Source: Tenericutes bacterium MZ-XQ (GTDB lineage: Bacteria > Bacillota_I > Bacilli_A > Acholeplasmatales > Acholeplasmataceae). From it: DNA of 64,000 nucleotides. Positions 24,177-33,312 of this stretch are shown here, in pieces. The notes below the pieces were generated by a model. That model made no database searches and was not told the origin of the DNA. It worked only from the letters and a program-made list of their open reading frames with translations. The translations under genes and the position numbers were made by a program. The stretch's first letter is position 1; every line of letters starts with the position of its first letter. The stretch is from the NCBI GenBank assembly GCA_002838205.1, contig CP017950.1:62001-126000 (forward strand). Reading direction: 5' to 3'.

Positions 24177-24986
24177 ATGAAATACTTCACAATGAATAAT
24201 GGACTAAGTATACCTGCGTTAGGTACTGGGACAAATACGTTTGGAAAAGAAAACAACAGTTTTCATGGGAAAATCACTTATGATACAAAAGAGTTACGAT
24301 CAGCGATCGAACTTGGTTATCGATTAATAGACACAGCTATTTATTATCGTAATGAAGCAGTTATCGGTAAAGCTGTTAAAGAATCTAATATCGATAGAAG
24401 TGATTTTTTTATCACATCAAAAATTCCAACAGACAAAGAATATGTTGAAACTGAGGATAAAATAAGACATCACGTCGATCAATCACTTAAAGCTTTAGAT
24501 TTAGAATATATTGATCTATATCTCATACACTTTCCGCTTGAAAAAAATGAAGATAACTTAAGTGTGTGGAAAGTATTAGAAACATATGTTGATCAAGGGT
24601 TTATCAAATCAATCGGCGTCTCAAATTTTAATGAAAATCAATTATCATATTTAATAAAACATGCAAACATAAAGCCAGTACTTAATCAGTTTCAATCCTA
24701 TCCAGGAAAACACCAACAGGAATTAATCGATTTTTGTAAAGCAAACGATATTATTCCAGAGGCATATCAATCATTTGCGAAGTTGGATGATCAGACCAAG
24801 GATGTCTTAAAAGAAATAGCTAAATCGTACCAAAAAACTTGGAGTCAAATTGTTCTAAATTATCAAGTGCATGAAGGATTAGTGGTCATCCCAAAATCAC
24901 ATAGTCAAATGCATCAACTTGAGAATATTGATATTTTTGATTTCAATTTATCAAAACAAGATGTAGAGAAAATTAAGAAACTATAG
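24177..24986 (+). CDS. Aldo/keto reductase
   Basis: 269-residue NADPH-dependent oxidoreductase of the DkgA/2,5-diketo-gluconate reductase type. Catalytic residues are visible: Asp and Tyr in RLIDTAIYYRNE, Lys in ITSKIPT, His in YLIHFPLE. Coenzyme-binding VVIPKSHSQMH lies near the C terminus. Start chosen after AAAAGGATG. Single-gene unit with its own promoter and terminator. The natural substrate cannot be told from sequence. Confidence 0.92.
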   Translation: MKYFTMNNGLSIPALGTGTNTFGKENNSFHGKITYDTKELRSAIELGYRLIDTAIYYRNEAVIGKAVKESNIDRSDFFITSKIPTDKEYVETEDKIRHHVDQSLKALDLEYIDLYLIHFPLEKNEDNLSVWKVLETYVDQGFIKSIGVSNFNENQLSYLIKHANIKPVLNQFQSYPGKHQQELIDFCKANDIIPEAYQSFAKLDDQTKDVLKEIAKSYQKTWSQIVLNYQVHEGLVVIPKSHSQMHQLENIDIFDFNLSKQDVEKIKKL

Positions 24987-24990
24987 TAAA

Positions 24991-25018
24991 AAAATTCCTG
25001 AGAATTCAGGAGTTTTTT
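24991..25018 (+). terminator. Intrinsic terminator
   Basis: TTCCTGA/TCAGGAG-type stem with flanking A-run and seven T. Confidence 0.85.
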
Positions 25019-25143
25019 TCATTATTGTATACAGTTTATCTATAGTGAATCATAGTTTTATCCTTGAAAATATAAGCCGATGCGTGCATTTAGTTTGATT
25101 GGGAGCACTTTATGAAGTAATATTAAAAAAAAGGAGAAAACTT

Positions 25144-25542
25144 ATGAAAAAAATACTAAGCACACTAGTATTTATAATTTCATTATCGGTTTTTTTATTT
25201 GCATGTGATAGAGATCAGCAAACAACTTATATAGATCTATCACCTGCAGAAGCAAAAGAACTTATAGATAGCACACCTAATCTAATAATCATCGATGTAT
25301 CACCATATTATAGTCAAGGACATATTCCAGGTGCAATCAATTATTATCTAGGTGACGGGTCTCTTGATGATGCAATTTTAAATCTAGATAAAGATTTGAT
25401 ATATTTAGTGTATTGTCATGTTGATAGTGTATCAATAGCGGGTGCGAACAAGCTTATTGAAGCGGGATTTGAAAATGTCTATCGATTAGAAGGTAACTAT
25501 TCGGCGTGGGTAGAAGCTGGATATCCTGTAGAGACTGATTAA
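25144..25542 (+). CDS. Rhodanese-domain lipoprotein
   Basis: 132 residues. Signal peptide of 20 residues ends in lipobox LFAC, so it is an Lgt substrate anchored outside the membrane. The rhodanese domain shows IIIDVSPYYSQGHIPGAINY and the active-site loop VYCHVDSVS with the catalytic cysteine. External rhodaneses are thought to handle sulfur or redox chemistry at the surface. Start at 25144 follows AAAGGAG. Its TAA overlaps the stop of the convergent serine hydrolase within TTAA. Confidence 0.9.
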   Translation: MKKILSTLVFIISLSVFLFACDRDQQTTYIDLSPAEAKELIDSTPNLIIIDVSPYYSQGHIPGAINYYLGDGSLDDAILNLDKDLIYLVYCHVDSVSIAGANKLIEAGFENVYRLEGNYSAWVEAGYPVETD

Positions 25543-26681
25543 GACTGATGAGAAAATATATGTTCATCAATATAAGTTAACAACTCCTCTTGAAAAGAGA
25601 AATATTGAGAGTAATGCCCTTTATATGATGACATTTGTTTTCCTTCCCCAGTGATATTAAAAATGAATCCGTTTTGGTTTTCTTTATCAAAGAAAAACAT
25701 GCCATGAAACCCATATGCCAGTCCACAGTGACCAACTAAAGTATAGTTCATCTTTTTCAGTGGTTTATTCACGCATTGGTTATTGATGATATTAAATACT
25801 AGGCCACTATGACGATAAAACCCGTTTTTATCTAACAGCATTCTATGTTGATCTAAATAATGTGTTTGATACATTTCGTTTAAGCTTTTATTTGTCAATA
25901 AAACAGAATTTGAACTCAAAAGATCGAGCATAAGCTTACTTAGTTCTTTAGCATTAGATCTCAAACCGCCTTGAGGACTGAATAAACTGCCGTTGCTTCC
26001 AAGTTCATATAGATCGTAGTTATGAATTTTAATATCTTGATCACATTGTGGTACCCAAACACCATTTATCTTGCGAAATAAAGGTCTAATATGACTAATT
26101 GTATCTTCATCAGTTGCATTGAAAGAACCATCCATAGATAAGGGTCCTAATATATAAGTCTTCATGTATCTATCGAAACGCATTTGACTCACAACTTCAA
26201 TGATCATCGCAAGTAAATGAAATCCGGTATTGTAATAGATAAATGTTTCTCCAGGTTTAAATTTGGAGAACATTTTTTCATTATAATACTTACCCTCAGC
26301 TTTAAATAGTTCTTTAGAATGTTGTGGGTATGGAACAAAATTAGTTTCAGTATCTAATAAACTTGAAGTATGTGTTAATAAATGCTTGATTGTGATGATA
26401 TCGTTAGGAAAGTTTGGATTTCTAAGACTAAACTCAATGTATTTTTCAATATTATCATCTAAGGAAAGCTTATTTTGTTCTTTTAACTGCATGATTGCTA
26501 TCCCTACAAATATCTTAGAAATCGATGCAATCCTATATAAATCATCTCTTTTTAAAGGGTTTATAGCTATATTTGGATTTGAGTAAAGCATTTCAACGAT
26601 GACCTGATTATTTTTAATGACTAACAAATCTATATCATGCAAATCATATCTTGTACATAAGTTTTTTATAAATTCTTTCAA
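25539..26681 (-). CDS. Beta-lactamase-fold serine hydrolase
   Basis: 380-residue penicillin-binding-protein/class C-like protein without a signal peptide. Nucleophile motif SISK (ASISKIFVG near residue 53), YYN as the YxN motif near residue 148, and HCG (VGHCGLAYGF) as the third motif. The start is TTG at 26681 after GAGGTGA. Family members include esterases and D-aminopeptidases; real beta-lactamase activity is unlikely, as the protein appears cytoplasmic. Convergent with the rhodanese gene. Confidence 0.88.
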   Translation of the reverse strand: MKEFIKNLCTRYDLHDIDLLVIKNNQVIVEMLYSNPNIAINPLKRDDLYRIASISKIFVGIAIMQLKEQNKLSLDDNIEKYIEFSLRNPNFPNDIITIKHLLTHTSSLLDTETNFVPYPQHSKELFKAEGKYYNEKMFSKFKPGETFIYYNTGFHLLAMIIEVVSQMRFDRYMKTYILGPLSMDGSFNATDEDTISHIRPLFRKINGVWVPQCDQDIKIHNYDLYELGSNGSLFSPQGGLRSNAKELSKLMLDLLSSNSVLLTNKSLNEMYQTHYLDQHRMLLDKNGFYRHSGLVFNIINNQCVNKPLKKMNYTLVGHCGLAYGFHGMFFFDKENQNGFIFNITGEGKQMSSYKGHYSQYFSFQEELLTYIDEHIFSHQS

Positions 26682-26784
26682 TGTAAATCACCTCTACCTC
26701 ATTTTATCAAAAAATGTTTGAAATATGATTATAATCAAGTAAAACAAAGACTATAGGATATAACATCACCATACTGTAAAGTCG

Positions 26785-26793
26785 TGATATAAT
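26785..26793 (+). promoter_or_regulatory. Extended -10 promoter (TGATATAAT)
   Basis: Perfect extended -10, 40 bases before the ATG at 26833. Confidence 0.7.
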
Positions 26794-26832
26794 TGTAATA
26801 ACAATCATTAAATAGAAATGGAGAAAAGTAAT

Positions 26833-29520
26833 ATGAAATCCTTATTAAAAAAATCATGGTTCACAGGCGCTGTAGCAATAGGTCTGTTACTCTTAGTGTT
26901 TTTTATAAATCTTTCGGTAATGAACTTAAAACTAAAGTCACCTTATGAAGATGAAACAGTGATGTCTTTAGCAAACAATCTATCAACAGGTCGCTACGTT
27001 AACATCTTTTCTTTTGTTTTTATGCTTGTATTTTATATTTCATTCATTCCATTACTTTTATCAGGTTTCAGTTTTTTAAAAAAAACCAATTGGGGATTTG
27101 TTTCAGGGGTTTTATATTTTCTTGGATATAATTTAGGACTTATTGTTTATCAATCAAGCTATAATGTTTTACCGATCTTCGCAATCATATTAATCATATT
27201 TAATTTAATCATTATGGCGGGTATATTTGTTCTTCTGATTTTTAGGAAAAAGATACTTCTAGAAAACCAAGTGAGTGAAAAAACCGAAAAAGAGATTTTA
27301 TTAAATCAAACAAAAATACCGCTCGCTGTTTTGATTGTTGACTTTGTTGCAATAGCCGTTGCATTATCAACATTTTTCATTCCGCTTTATACATTGGGCG
27401 CAGTAAATCCATATCGTGCAATTTTAGCTTCTGTTTTATTTACAAGCGATTTAAGTCTTGATGTCATCATCTTTTTCTTTTATAACTTTGTCGTCTTTTT
27501 AAGTATCTTTTTATATTTATCTAGATGTTTAACCTATTACTTTTTTGATAAATCAAAGTTTATAACTGAATCAAAATCATTTATAAATTTTATTTTTATC
27601 ACAACAATTATATTTTTCATTACAGGATTATCGATGAGCACATACTACACGCTAAATAATGAAGTGGCTAGCACACCAGCGTTTATTCCGATGATTTTAA
27701 TGAGTGTTGTTATATTTGCTTATGCAATCTTTAGAGGAAAATATAATGCATTTTCGGAACTTAAAACTGAGGAAAAAAACAGCAAATATCCAAGAATTGA
27801 ACCGCTAGCCTATGTGATTTTATTAACACTTATTTCTACTGCAATGTTGTTTTTATATATCATAAAAATTGAAATAACTTATGGAACTTATACAAACTCA
27901 GTTCGACTATCTGGTTTAGATATTCTTAGAGATTATGCAGTTTTAGACCCTGGTTATCGAATAGTAGCTTTCTTATTGGTTGCTATGCTAATGACGGTTG
28001 GCATTACATTTGTAGTAAGCATATCAAGTTACCTTTCAAAGCATAAACAGTTTAGTAAGATAGTTATCCTAGCAACAGTGCTTAATGTTTTCTTTGTATT
28101 TATTATTGCTGTATCAGGTTTTTATTTCCAAATCGCTAAAGAGATCAATCAAAGTATTTTAATTGAAATATTCTCTATATATGGAATCAATCTACAAGAA
28201 GCTCTTGTCTACGAATATCAGATTAGTACAGATGCAATTTATGCCTTAATTGGATCTGTCATCGTATTAATCATCATGTTTATGAGAAAAGTATTTGATT
28301 ATGAAGAGCTTAATACATTAGAAGCTACACTCGCGCCTTCAAATGATGCAAACGAGATAAGCAGCGAATCAGTACCTGCAGATGCTTATGATGATGAGCA
28401 ATTAAAAAATTTTGATCCATGTCCAGCATTCACAGATCTAGATTCAAGAAAAGCAGTATTTAAAGAAGATTTAGACAAACGTTTAGGATATAAAACAAAA
28501 GAACCATCATTAAATGATCTAATTAATTTTGTTGTTGAATACGCCAGAAATTCAAGATTACATCTTTCGTATACACCAGAGGATATTGCGACATTTGTTG
28601 CTGGTATGGGCGCAAGCAAACTTTCCATTTTACAAGGTATGTCTGGTACAGGTAAAACAAGTTTACCTAAAATATTTTCAGAAGCTATTTATGGAAATAT
28701 CGATATTATCGAAGTTGAATCTTCATGGAAAGACAAAAATGAACTTTTAGGGTATTATAATGAGTTTTCGATGAAATACACACCGAAAAAATTCACTTTG
28801 GCTTTATATAAAGCAGCACTTAATCAAGATATTTTTACAATTATACTTCTTGATGAAATGAACTTATCAAGAATAGAGTATTATTTCTCAGATTTTCTTT
28901 CACTTATGGAGAACGAAGAAGATCAAAGAGAACTTAAGCTCATCAACATCAGACTAAATAGAAAAGAAGATGACGAGGAGATTGAGTATAGAGCACTAGA
29001 TCATGGAAATACACTCAAAGTACCACCAAACATATGGTTTATTGGTACAGCAAACCGCGATGAATCTACATTTGTTATATCAGATAAAGTATATGACCGT
29101 GCGCATACAATGAATTTCACGAAACGTGCACCTAAAGTGCGTAATTATGCAAATCCAATTTCTAGAAGATTTTTTGATTATAAAACCATGAATGACCTCT
29201 TTTTAAAGGCGAAAGATTCAGGAGACTTTGATGCAGAAAACAATGAAATCATTAAACAAGTTGAAGTTTTGTTAGCGCCTTATAATATTTCATTTGGGAA
29301 TCGCATCTTAAAACAAATAGAAGATTTCGTTAACATTTATAAAGCATGTTTCCCTAATGAAGATGTCGAAAACGAAGCCATCGAAAAGATCTTATTAAGT
29401 AAGGTTGTAGCTAAGTTAGAAGTTAAAACTATCGATGATAAAGAACAACTTGAGATGGCATTCGATAAATTGAACTTAAACTTATGCAGTGAGTTTATTA
29501 GACGTCTTGACAATGAATAA
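26833..29520 (+). CDS. McrB-like AAA+ ATPase with twelve-helix membrane domain
   Basis: 895 residues. About twelve hydrophobic helices fill residues 10-490; an acidic linker follows, then an AAA+ domain (about 555-860). Walker A is GMSGTGKTS, Walker B IILLDEMNLSRIEYYFSDFL, sensor region FIGTANRDESTF, and an arginine-rich segment ISRRFFDY. The DEMNLxRxExxFxDFL form is typical of McrB-clade ATPases, which work with an McrC/DUF2357 partner. Here the next gene is such a partner, overlapping by 8 bases. McrB proteins normally carry DNA-recognition domains; replacement by a polytopic membrane domain is unusual and suggests action at the membrane. Start chosen at 26833, after GGAG; an ATG at 26818 overlaps that site. 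Confidence 0.85.
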   Translation: MKSLLKKSWFTGAVAIGLLLLVFFINLSVMNLKLKSPYEDETVMSLANNLSTGRYVNIFSFVFMLVFYISFIPLLLSGFSFLKKTNWGFVSGVLYFLGYNLGLIVYQSSYNVLPIFAIILIIFNLIIMAGIFVLLIFRKKILLENQVSEKTEKEILLNQTKIPLAVLIVDFVAIAVALSTFFIPLYTLGAVNPYRAILASVLFTSDLSLDVIIFFFYNFVVFLSIFLYLSRCLTYYFFDKSKFITESKSFINFIFITTIIFFITGLSMSTYYTLNNEVASTPAFIPMILMSVVIFAYAIFRGKYNAFSELKTEEKNSKYPRIEPLAYVILLTLISTAMLFLYIIKIEITYGTYTNSVRLSGLDILRDYAVLDPGYRIVAFLLVAMLMTVGITFVVSISSYLSKHKQFSKIVILATVLNVFFVFIIAVSGFYFQIAKEINQSILIEIFSIYGINLQEALVYEYQISTDAIYALIGSVIVLIIMFMRKVFDYEELNTLEATLAPSNDANEISSESVPADAYDDEQLKNFDPCPAFTDLDSRKAVFKEDLDKRLGYKTKEPSLNDLINFVVEYARNSRLHLSYTPEDIATFVAGMGASKLSILQGMSGTGKTSLPKIFSEAIYGNIDIIEVESSWKDKNELLGYYNEFSMKYTPKKFTLALYKAALNQDIFTIILLDEMNLSRIEYYFSDFLSLMENEEDQRELKLINIRLNRKEDDEEIEYRALDHGNTLKVPPNIWFIGTANRDESTFVISDKVYDRAHTMNFTKRAPKVRNYANPISRRFFDYKTMNDLFLKAKDSGDFDAENNEIIKQVEVLLAPYNISFGNRILKQIEDFVNIYKACFPNEDVENEAIEKILLSKVVAKLEVKTIDDKEQLEMAFDKLNLNLCSEFIRRLDNE

Positions 29521-31078
29521 AGCAGAAAAACATTTTCCTCAAATTAAAATCGAGGAGTATCAAAGATTTGCGTCTTTATTAGAAGGCATTGACAGATTTA
29601 TAAAAAAACACCAAGTTGTTTCTTATATAGAGTTTGACTATTATGTCGTACACGATATGACATTGTTTTCCATTGAACCAGATTTTGATTTTGAAAAACT
29701 AAGTGAAATGATTGAGTATATCAGAAAATCATTATCAGCGATTAAAAGAATTTTTAATAAACCGATTATTGTCTTAAAAGATACAGATGATGTTCTTCCT
29801 GTTGAAAATACGCGCATCATCAATCAAAATACTTTGCTTCATTTAGCAAATCATAGTCAATATGTGGAAAACATCTCCAAAAGAGGTGTAAAACCAAGAA
29901 AATTACTGACAAGAATCTATGAAGATGATTATAGTATTTATGAGAATATTGTCTTTTGTAATTATATTGATGATGTTTTAGCACTGATTAAAAAGAATAG
30001 AAGAACCTTAAATAGTTTATTATATGCAAGTAATATCATGAAGTTTAATTTACTAGAAAAAGTAAACCATGTTAATTACTTTCTTGCTTTAGGTAAACTA
30101 CATACAGGTTATATTAGAGATTTCAGTCGTTATTTCAATTTATCAAAAGAGTTACTTAAAGAATTAGCGCATATCAGTCAAACGATAAATCCAAGATTAT
30201 ATAAACCCGTCTATAAGAAGAACCTAAGAAGAAATCGACACTTACCACTTAAAAAGACGAATATTTTTCTCATGCAGAAAGATTATCAAAGAGTCTATAA
30301 AACTTATAAATATTTACTAGGCAATCAAGTCCAAATCAAAGAAAAGGATATAACCCTTGATTTTGAAAATATGAGACATCATTTTTTATCGTATGTTCAA
30401 ATACTGACTATTTTTTCAGCAGGACATTTCAATTTCGAAATTGATCCCAATTTCAAGATCAATCTAAGTTCGTTAGATGTTACATTTACTTATAAAGGGT
30501 GGAAACTAGATATTTTTAGCAACAACAAAAAAGAAACAATCCTGCATTTCACTAAAGAAAAAGTATATAAAATCATCTTAGTTGGAAACGATTATGATCA
30601 TAAAAAGATTCATAGCTATAAAAAAGACTACGGAGTCGATGAAGTCATAGCAGTCAATCAATTTGAGGAGGACTACTTACAAAGAAAAGATGTCCTTATT
30701 AGTATTGAAGATATAGACTCTTTTAGAAGGATTCAACAAATTATTCTTAAGGGTATGATTTATGCAGATACCAAAAGAGACGTTTGTCCATTTTGTGGAG
30801 GAAAACTTCGAAAAGAACCACATCAGAACTTGTATCAATGCGATAGTTGTATGACACAAATTAAAAAAGCTCTTTGTGAAGAGACAAAGAAACCATTTTT
30901 CTATACAGATATTGCACATTTAAAAAAACATGTGATTAAGAAATCGGATTTTGAACACGGTGATACTTGGTATTATGAAAAACAAGTAGAGTCCCTAATG
31001 TATTATAGAAATATCACTAGAATTAATGAGCAAGGCGACATTATTTGTCCACATTGCCACAAGGTGCATGAGAGTTAA
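29513..31078 (+). CDS. DUF2357/McrC-like partner protein with C-terminal zinc ribbon
   Basis: 521-residue soluble protein. The middle matches DUF2357 features: RIYEDDYSIYENIVFCNYI near residue 140 and NLRRNRHLPLKKTNIFLMQK near residue 240. The following region (LDVTFTYKGWKLDIFSNNKK) is where McrC proteins carry a PD-(D/E)xK nuclease, but no clear catalytic Asp/Glu-x-Lys is visible, so it may be inactive. A zinc ribbon (CPFCGG, then CDSC near residues 425-445) and a last CPHCH end the protein. The ATG overlaps the AAA+ gene by 8 bases, so the two form one coupled operon. Confidence 0.78.
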   Translation: MNKAEKHFPQIKIEEYQRFASLLEGIDRFIKKHQVVSYIEFDYYVVHDMTLFSIEPDFDFEKLSEMIEYIRKSLSAIKRIFNKPIIVLKDTDDVLPVENTRIINQNTLLHLANHSQYVENISKRGVKPRKLLTRIYEDDYSIYENIVFCNYIDDVLALIKKNRRTLNSLLYASNIMKFNLLEKVNHVNYFLALGKLHTGYIRDFSRYFNLSKELLKELAHISQTINPRLYKPVYKKNLRRNRHLPLKKTNIFLMQKDYQRVYKTYKYLLGNQVQIKEKDITLDFENMRHHFLSYVQILTIFSAGHFNFEIDPNFKINLSSLDVTFTYKGWKLDIFSNNKKETILHFTKEKVYKIILVGNDYDHKKIHSYKKDYGVDEVIAVNQFEEDYLQRKDVLISIEDIDSFRRIQQIILKGMIYADTKRDVCPFCGGKLRKEPHQNLYQCDSCMTQIKKALCEETKKPFFYTDIAHLKKHVIKKSDFEHGDTWYYEKQVESLMYYRNITRINEQGDIICPHCHKVHES

Positions 31079-31087
31079 ATGAAAATA

Positions 31088-31128
31088 AAAGAAGTTTAGT
31101 AAGTTTATTCTACTAAGCTTCTTTTTTT
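31088..31128. terminator. Bidirectional terminator
   Basis: GAAGtTTAGTA...TACTAAgCTTC with A-run before and T-run after; serves the McrB-like operon and the convergent aldo/keto reductase. Confidence 0.85.
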
Positions 31129-31146
31129 CTTGTTACTGAAATAGTT

Positions 31147-32142
31147 TTAGTTATTTAAAATTTCTTCTATTTGAGATAGTTCAGCATCTGTGAACTCTAA
31201 ATTTTCAAGTGTTTTTAAATTAGATTCAAGCTGACTAAGTCTAGATACTCCAATTAAAACAGACGAAATACCTTTTTGAGCTAAAGTCCAAGCGATTGCC
31301 ATTTGTGCCAGCGTTTGATCTCTTTTTTCAGCAATTGCCTTTAATTGAAGAAGTTTAGCTTTAACTTCATCAGTTAACTCAGAAGGTTTAAACCACCAGG
31401 TTGCTTCACTACCCATACGTGAATCTTTTGGGATTTCTTTTAAATATTTTTCAGTTAGTAATCCCTGTTGAAGGATGCTAAAGGGGATGATGCCAACACC
31501 TTCTTCAACCATAGCATCCGCTAAACCATCCGTTTGAATCCAACGATTCAACATACTAAAACTTGGTTGATGAATGAGTAGTCTCACACCATAAGATGCT
31601 AAAATCTTTTTTGCTTCTTTTGCACGATCTGCAGGATAACTAGAGATACCAACATATAACGCTTTACCCATCATCACAATATCAGCTAATGCTTTCATCG
31701 TTTCTTCTAAAGGTGTATCATAATCTGGACGATGATGATAGAAGATATCCACATAATCAAGACCAAGTCTTTCTAATGACTGATCAATAGATGCCATTAA
31801 ATATTTACGGGAACCAAAATCTCCATAAGGGCCTTCCCACATACCATAACCTGCTTTAGTCGAAATAATGAGCTGATCCCTATAAGCTTTTAGCTCATCT
31901 TTTAAGATCTTACCTAGATTGCTTTCAGCACTACCACCAGGTCTTCCGTAATTATTTGCTAAATCAAAATGTGTTATACCGTGATTAAATGCAGTTAAAA
32001 CAATTTTTTTAACCTCTTCAAAAGGTTTTTCATGACCGAAATTCAACCAAAATCCTAGTGACAATAATGGCAATTTTAAACCACTTTCACCAACTCGACG
32101 ATAACTCATTTTTTCATATCTGTCTTTTGCTGCTTCATACAT
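31147..32142 (-). CDS. Aldo/keto reductase, YghZ-like
   Basis: 331 residues of the AKR14/potassium-channel-beta-like group (L-glyceraldehyde-3-phosphate reductase, GpR/YghZ): MSYRRVGESGLKLPLLSLG at the start, Asp/Tyr in HFDLANNYG, Lys in ISTKAGYG, His in FYHHRPD, NADP-binding region ISSVLIGVSRLSQLE near the end. Start after GGAGGTAG. Such enzymes reduce aldehydes, including methylglyoxal. A perfect palindrome lies upstream (see 32170). Confidence 0.94.
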   Translation of the reverse strand: MYEAAKDRYEKMSYRRVGESGLKLPLLSLGFWLNFGHEKPFEEVKKIVLTAFNHGITHFDLANNYGRPGGSAESNLGKILKDELKAYRDQLIISTKAGYGMWEGPYGDFGSRKYLMASIDQSLERLGLDYVDIFYHHRPDYDTPLEETMKALADIVMMGKALYVGISSYPADRAKEAKKILASYGVRLLIHQPSFSMLNRWIQTDGLADAMVEEGVGIIPFSILQQGLLTEKYLKEIPKDSRMGSEATWWFKPSELTDEVKAKLLQLKAIAEKRDQTLAQMAIAWTLAQKGISSVLIGVSRLSQLESNLKTLENLEFTDAELSQIEEILNN

Positions 32143-32169
32143 AATAACTACCTCCTATGGTTTATACAA

Positions 32170-32187
32170 GTCTATTTTAACATAGAC
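32170..32187. promoter_or_regulatory. Palindrome upstream of aldo/keto reductase, possible operator
   Basis: GTCTAT-TTTAAC-ATAGAC, perfect 6-bp arms 27 bases upstream of the minus-strand start and close to its probable -10. The role is inferred. Confidence 0.4.
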
Positions 32188-32335
32188 GAAATAATTTATA
32201 TGTATATATGGGGCATCACAAATATATCCACAACTCTTAGCACATGAATGGTGACAAATCTATTTTCTTGCATGTCATTGATGAAACTCTTTGTTAGCTA
32301 AAACTTAAGACATTTATCACAGTTTATGCTAAAGT

Positions 32336-32341
32336 TATAAT
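32336..32341 (+). promoter_or_regulatory. -10 element TATAAT
   Basis: Perfect hexamer 17 bases before ATG 32359, so the 5' leader would be very short; the -35 is poor. Confidence 0.5.
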
Positions 32342-32358
32342 AAAGCGGAGGTAGCCAA

Positions 32359-33219
32359 ATGATCCTAGGACTAATTTCTATAATACTCGGAATGTTTTTA
32401 CTCATTATATTATGGCCATTTTCTTTGAGCTCTTTTAGTTCGGTGGCCACTATAGTTGTGATGCTGTTGCTCATAGGGTTTGGAAGCCGCATCTTCTATG
32501 TAGATTTTATCAAGTACCAAAAAGAAAAAAAATTATTAAGCGACTACTTAAAAACAACAGACAATGCACTATTAGCAGGTGACATCCCAGAATATCCTGC
32601 ATATGAAATACTTAAACATAATAAAGTACTTAAAAAGGTTATAGAACTCATTAACACTAGAAATATAAGAAACGCTGAACCCATATTAAATAATCAAACT
32701 TCTTTTCATGGTGCAAAACTAAAATTCTTGTTTTTTTCTTGGATTTTTAAAGAAAATGACGATTATAGAATTTATAAGACATGGAAGAAAATATATAAGC
32801 ATATCGATAAAGCTACTCAAAAAACAATATCTGATCTTCTAGACGATATCAAACAAGGTCACATGCTTGTTGATATAACACAGACAAAAAGTAACGCTTT
32901 ATCTCCGGGGAGTTATGTGCTAAAAGAAGAAAACGAATTATGGACTTTAGTAAAAATACCGATTCATACGAGATATATTAATGATGATTTTTACGGATCA
33001 ATGATTTACGATCAAAAAATGGATCAACCAAATTACACATTTAAAACACAAGATATTCTTATCAAAAGAAAACAACATATCAAACAAACGACAAGATTTT
33101 TTCTAGATATTAAAGACAATCGATATAAAAAAGATGACCAAAAAGAAATCAAATCCATGAGTGTCAAACTTAAGAATGAAGACGAGTTTGATTTACTAAG
33201 TTATGAGTCACCTTTTTAA
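32359..33219 (+). CDS. Membrane protein with long cytoplasmic domain
   Basis: Not recognised. 286 residues: two hydrophobic helices (about 1-20 and 28-48), then a basic, mostly helical soluble domain of about 235 residues. GGAGGT precedes the ATG. It stands alone between the aldo/keto reductase and the PTS regulator. No motif suggests a function. Confidence 0.7.
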   Translation: MILGLISIILGMFLLIILWPFSLSSFSSVATIVVMLLLIGFGSRIFYVDFIKYQKEKKLLSDYLKTTDNALLAGDIPEYPAYEILKHNKVLKKVIELINTRNIRNAEPILNNQTSFHGAKLKFLFFSWIFKENDDYRIYKTWKKIYKHIDKATQKTISDLLDDIKQGHMLVDITQTKSNALSPGSYVLKEENELWTLVKIPIHTRYINDDFYGSMIYDQKMDQPNYTFKTQDILIKRKQHIKQTTRFFLDIKDNRYKKDDQKEIKSMSVKLKNEDEFDLLSYESPF

Positions 33220-33312
33220 AGCATTATAGTAAGATGTTCAAAGTTTGTGCAAATATTTGGGCTTAATTTTTTCGAAATTATGTATTATACTTTGTAATAT
33301 AGAGGTGTTACT

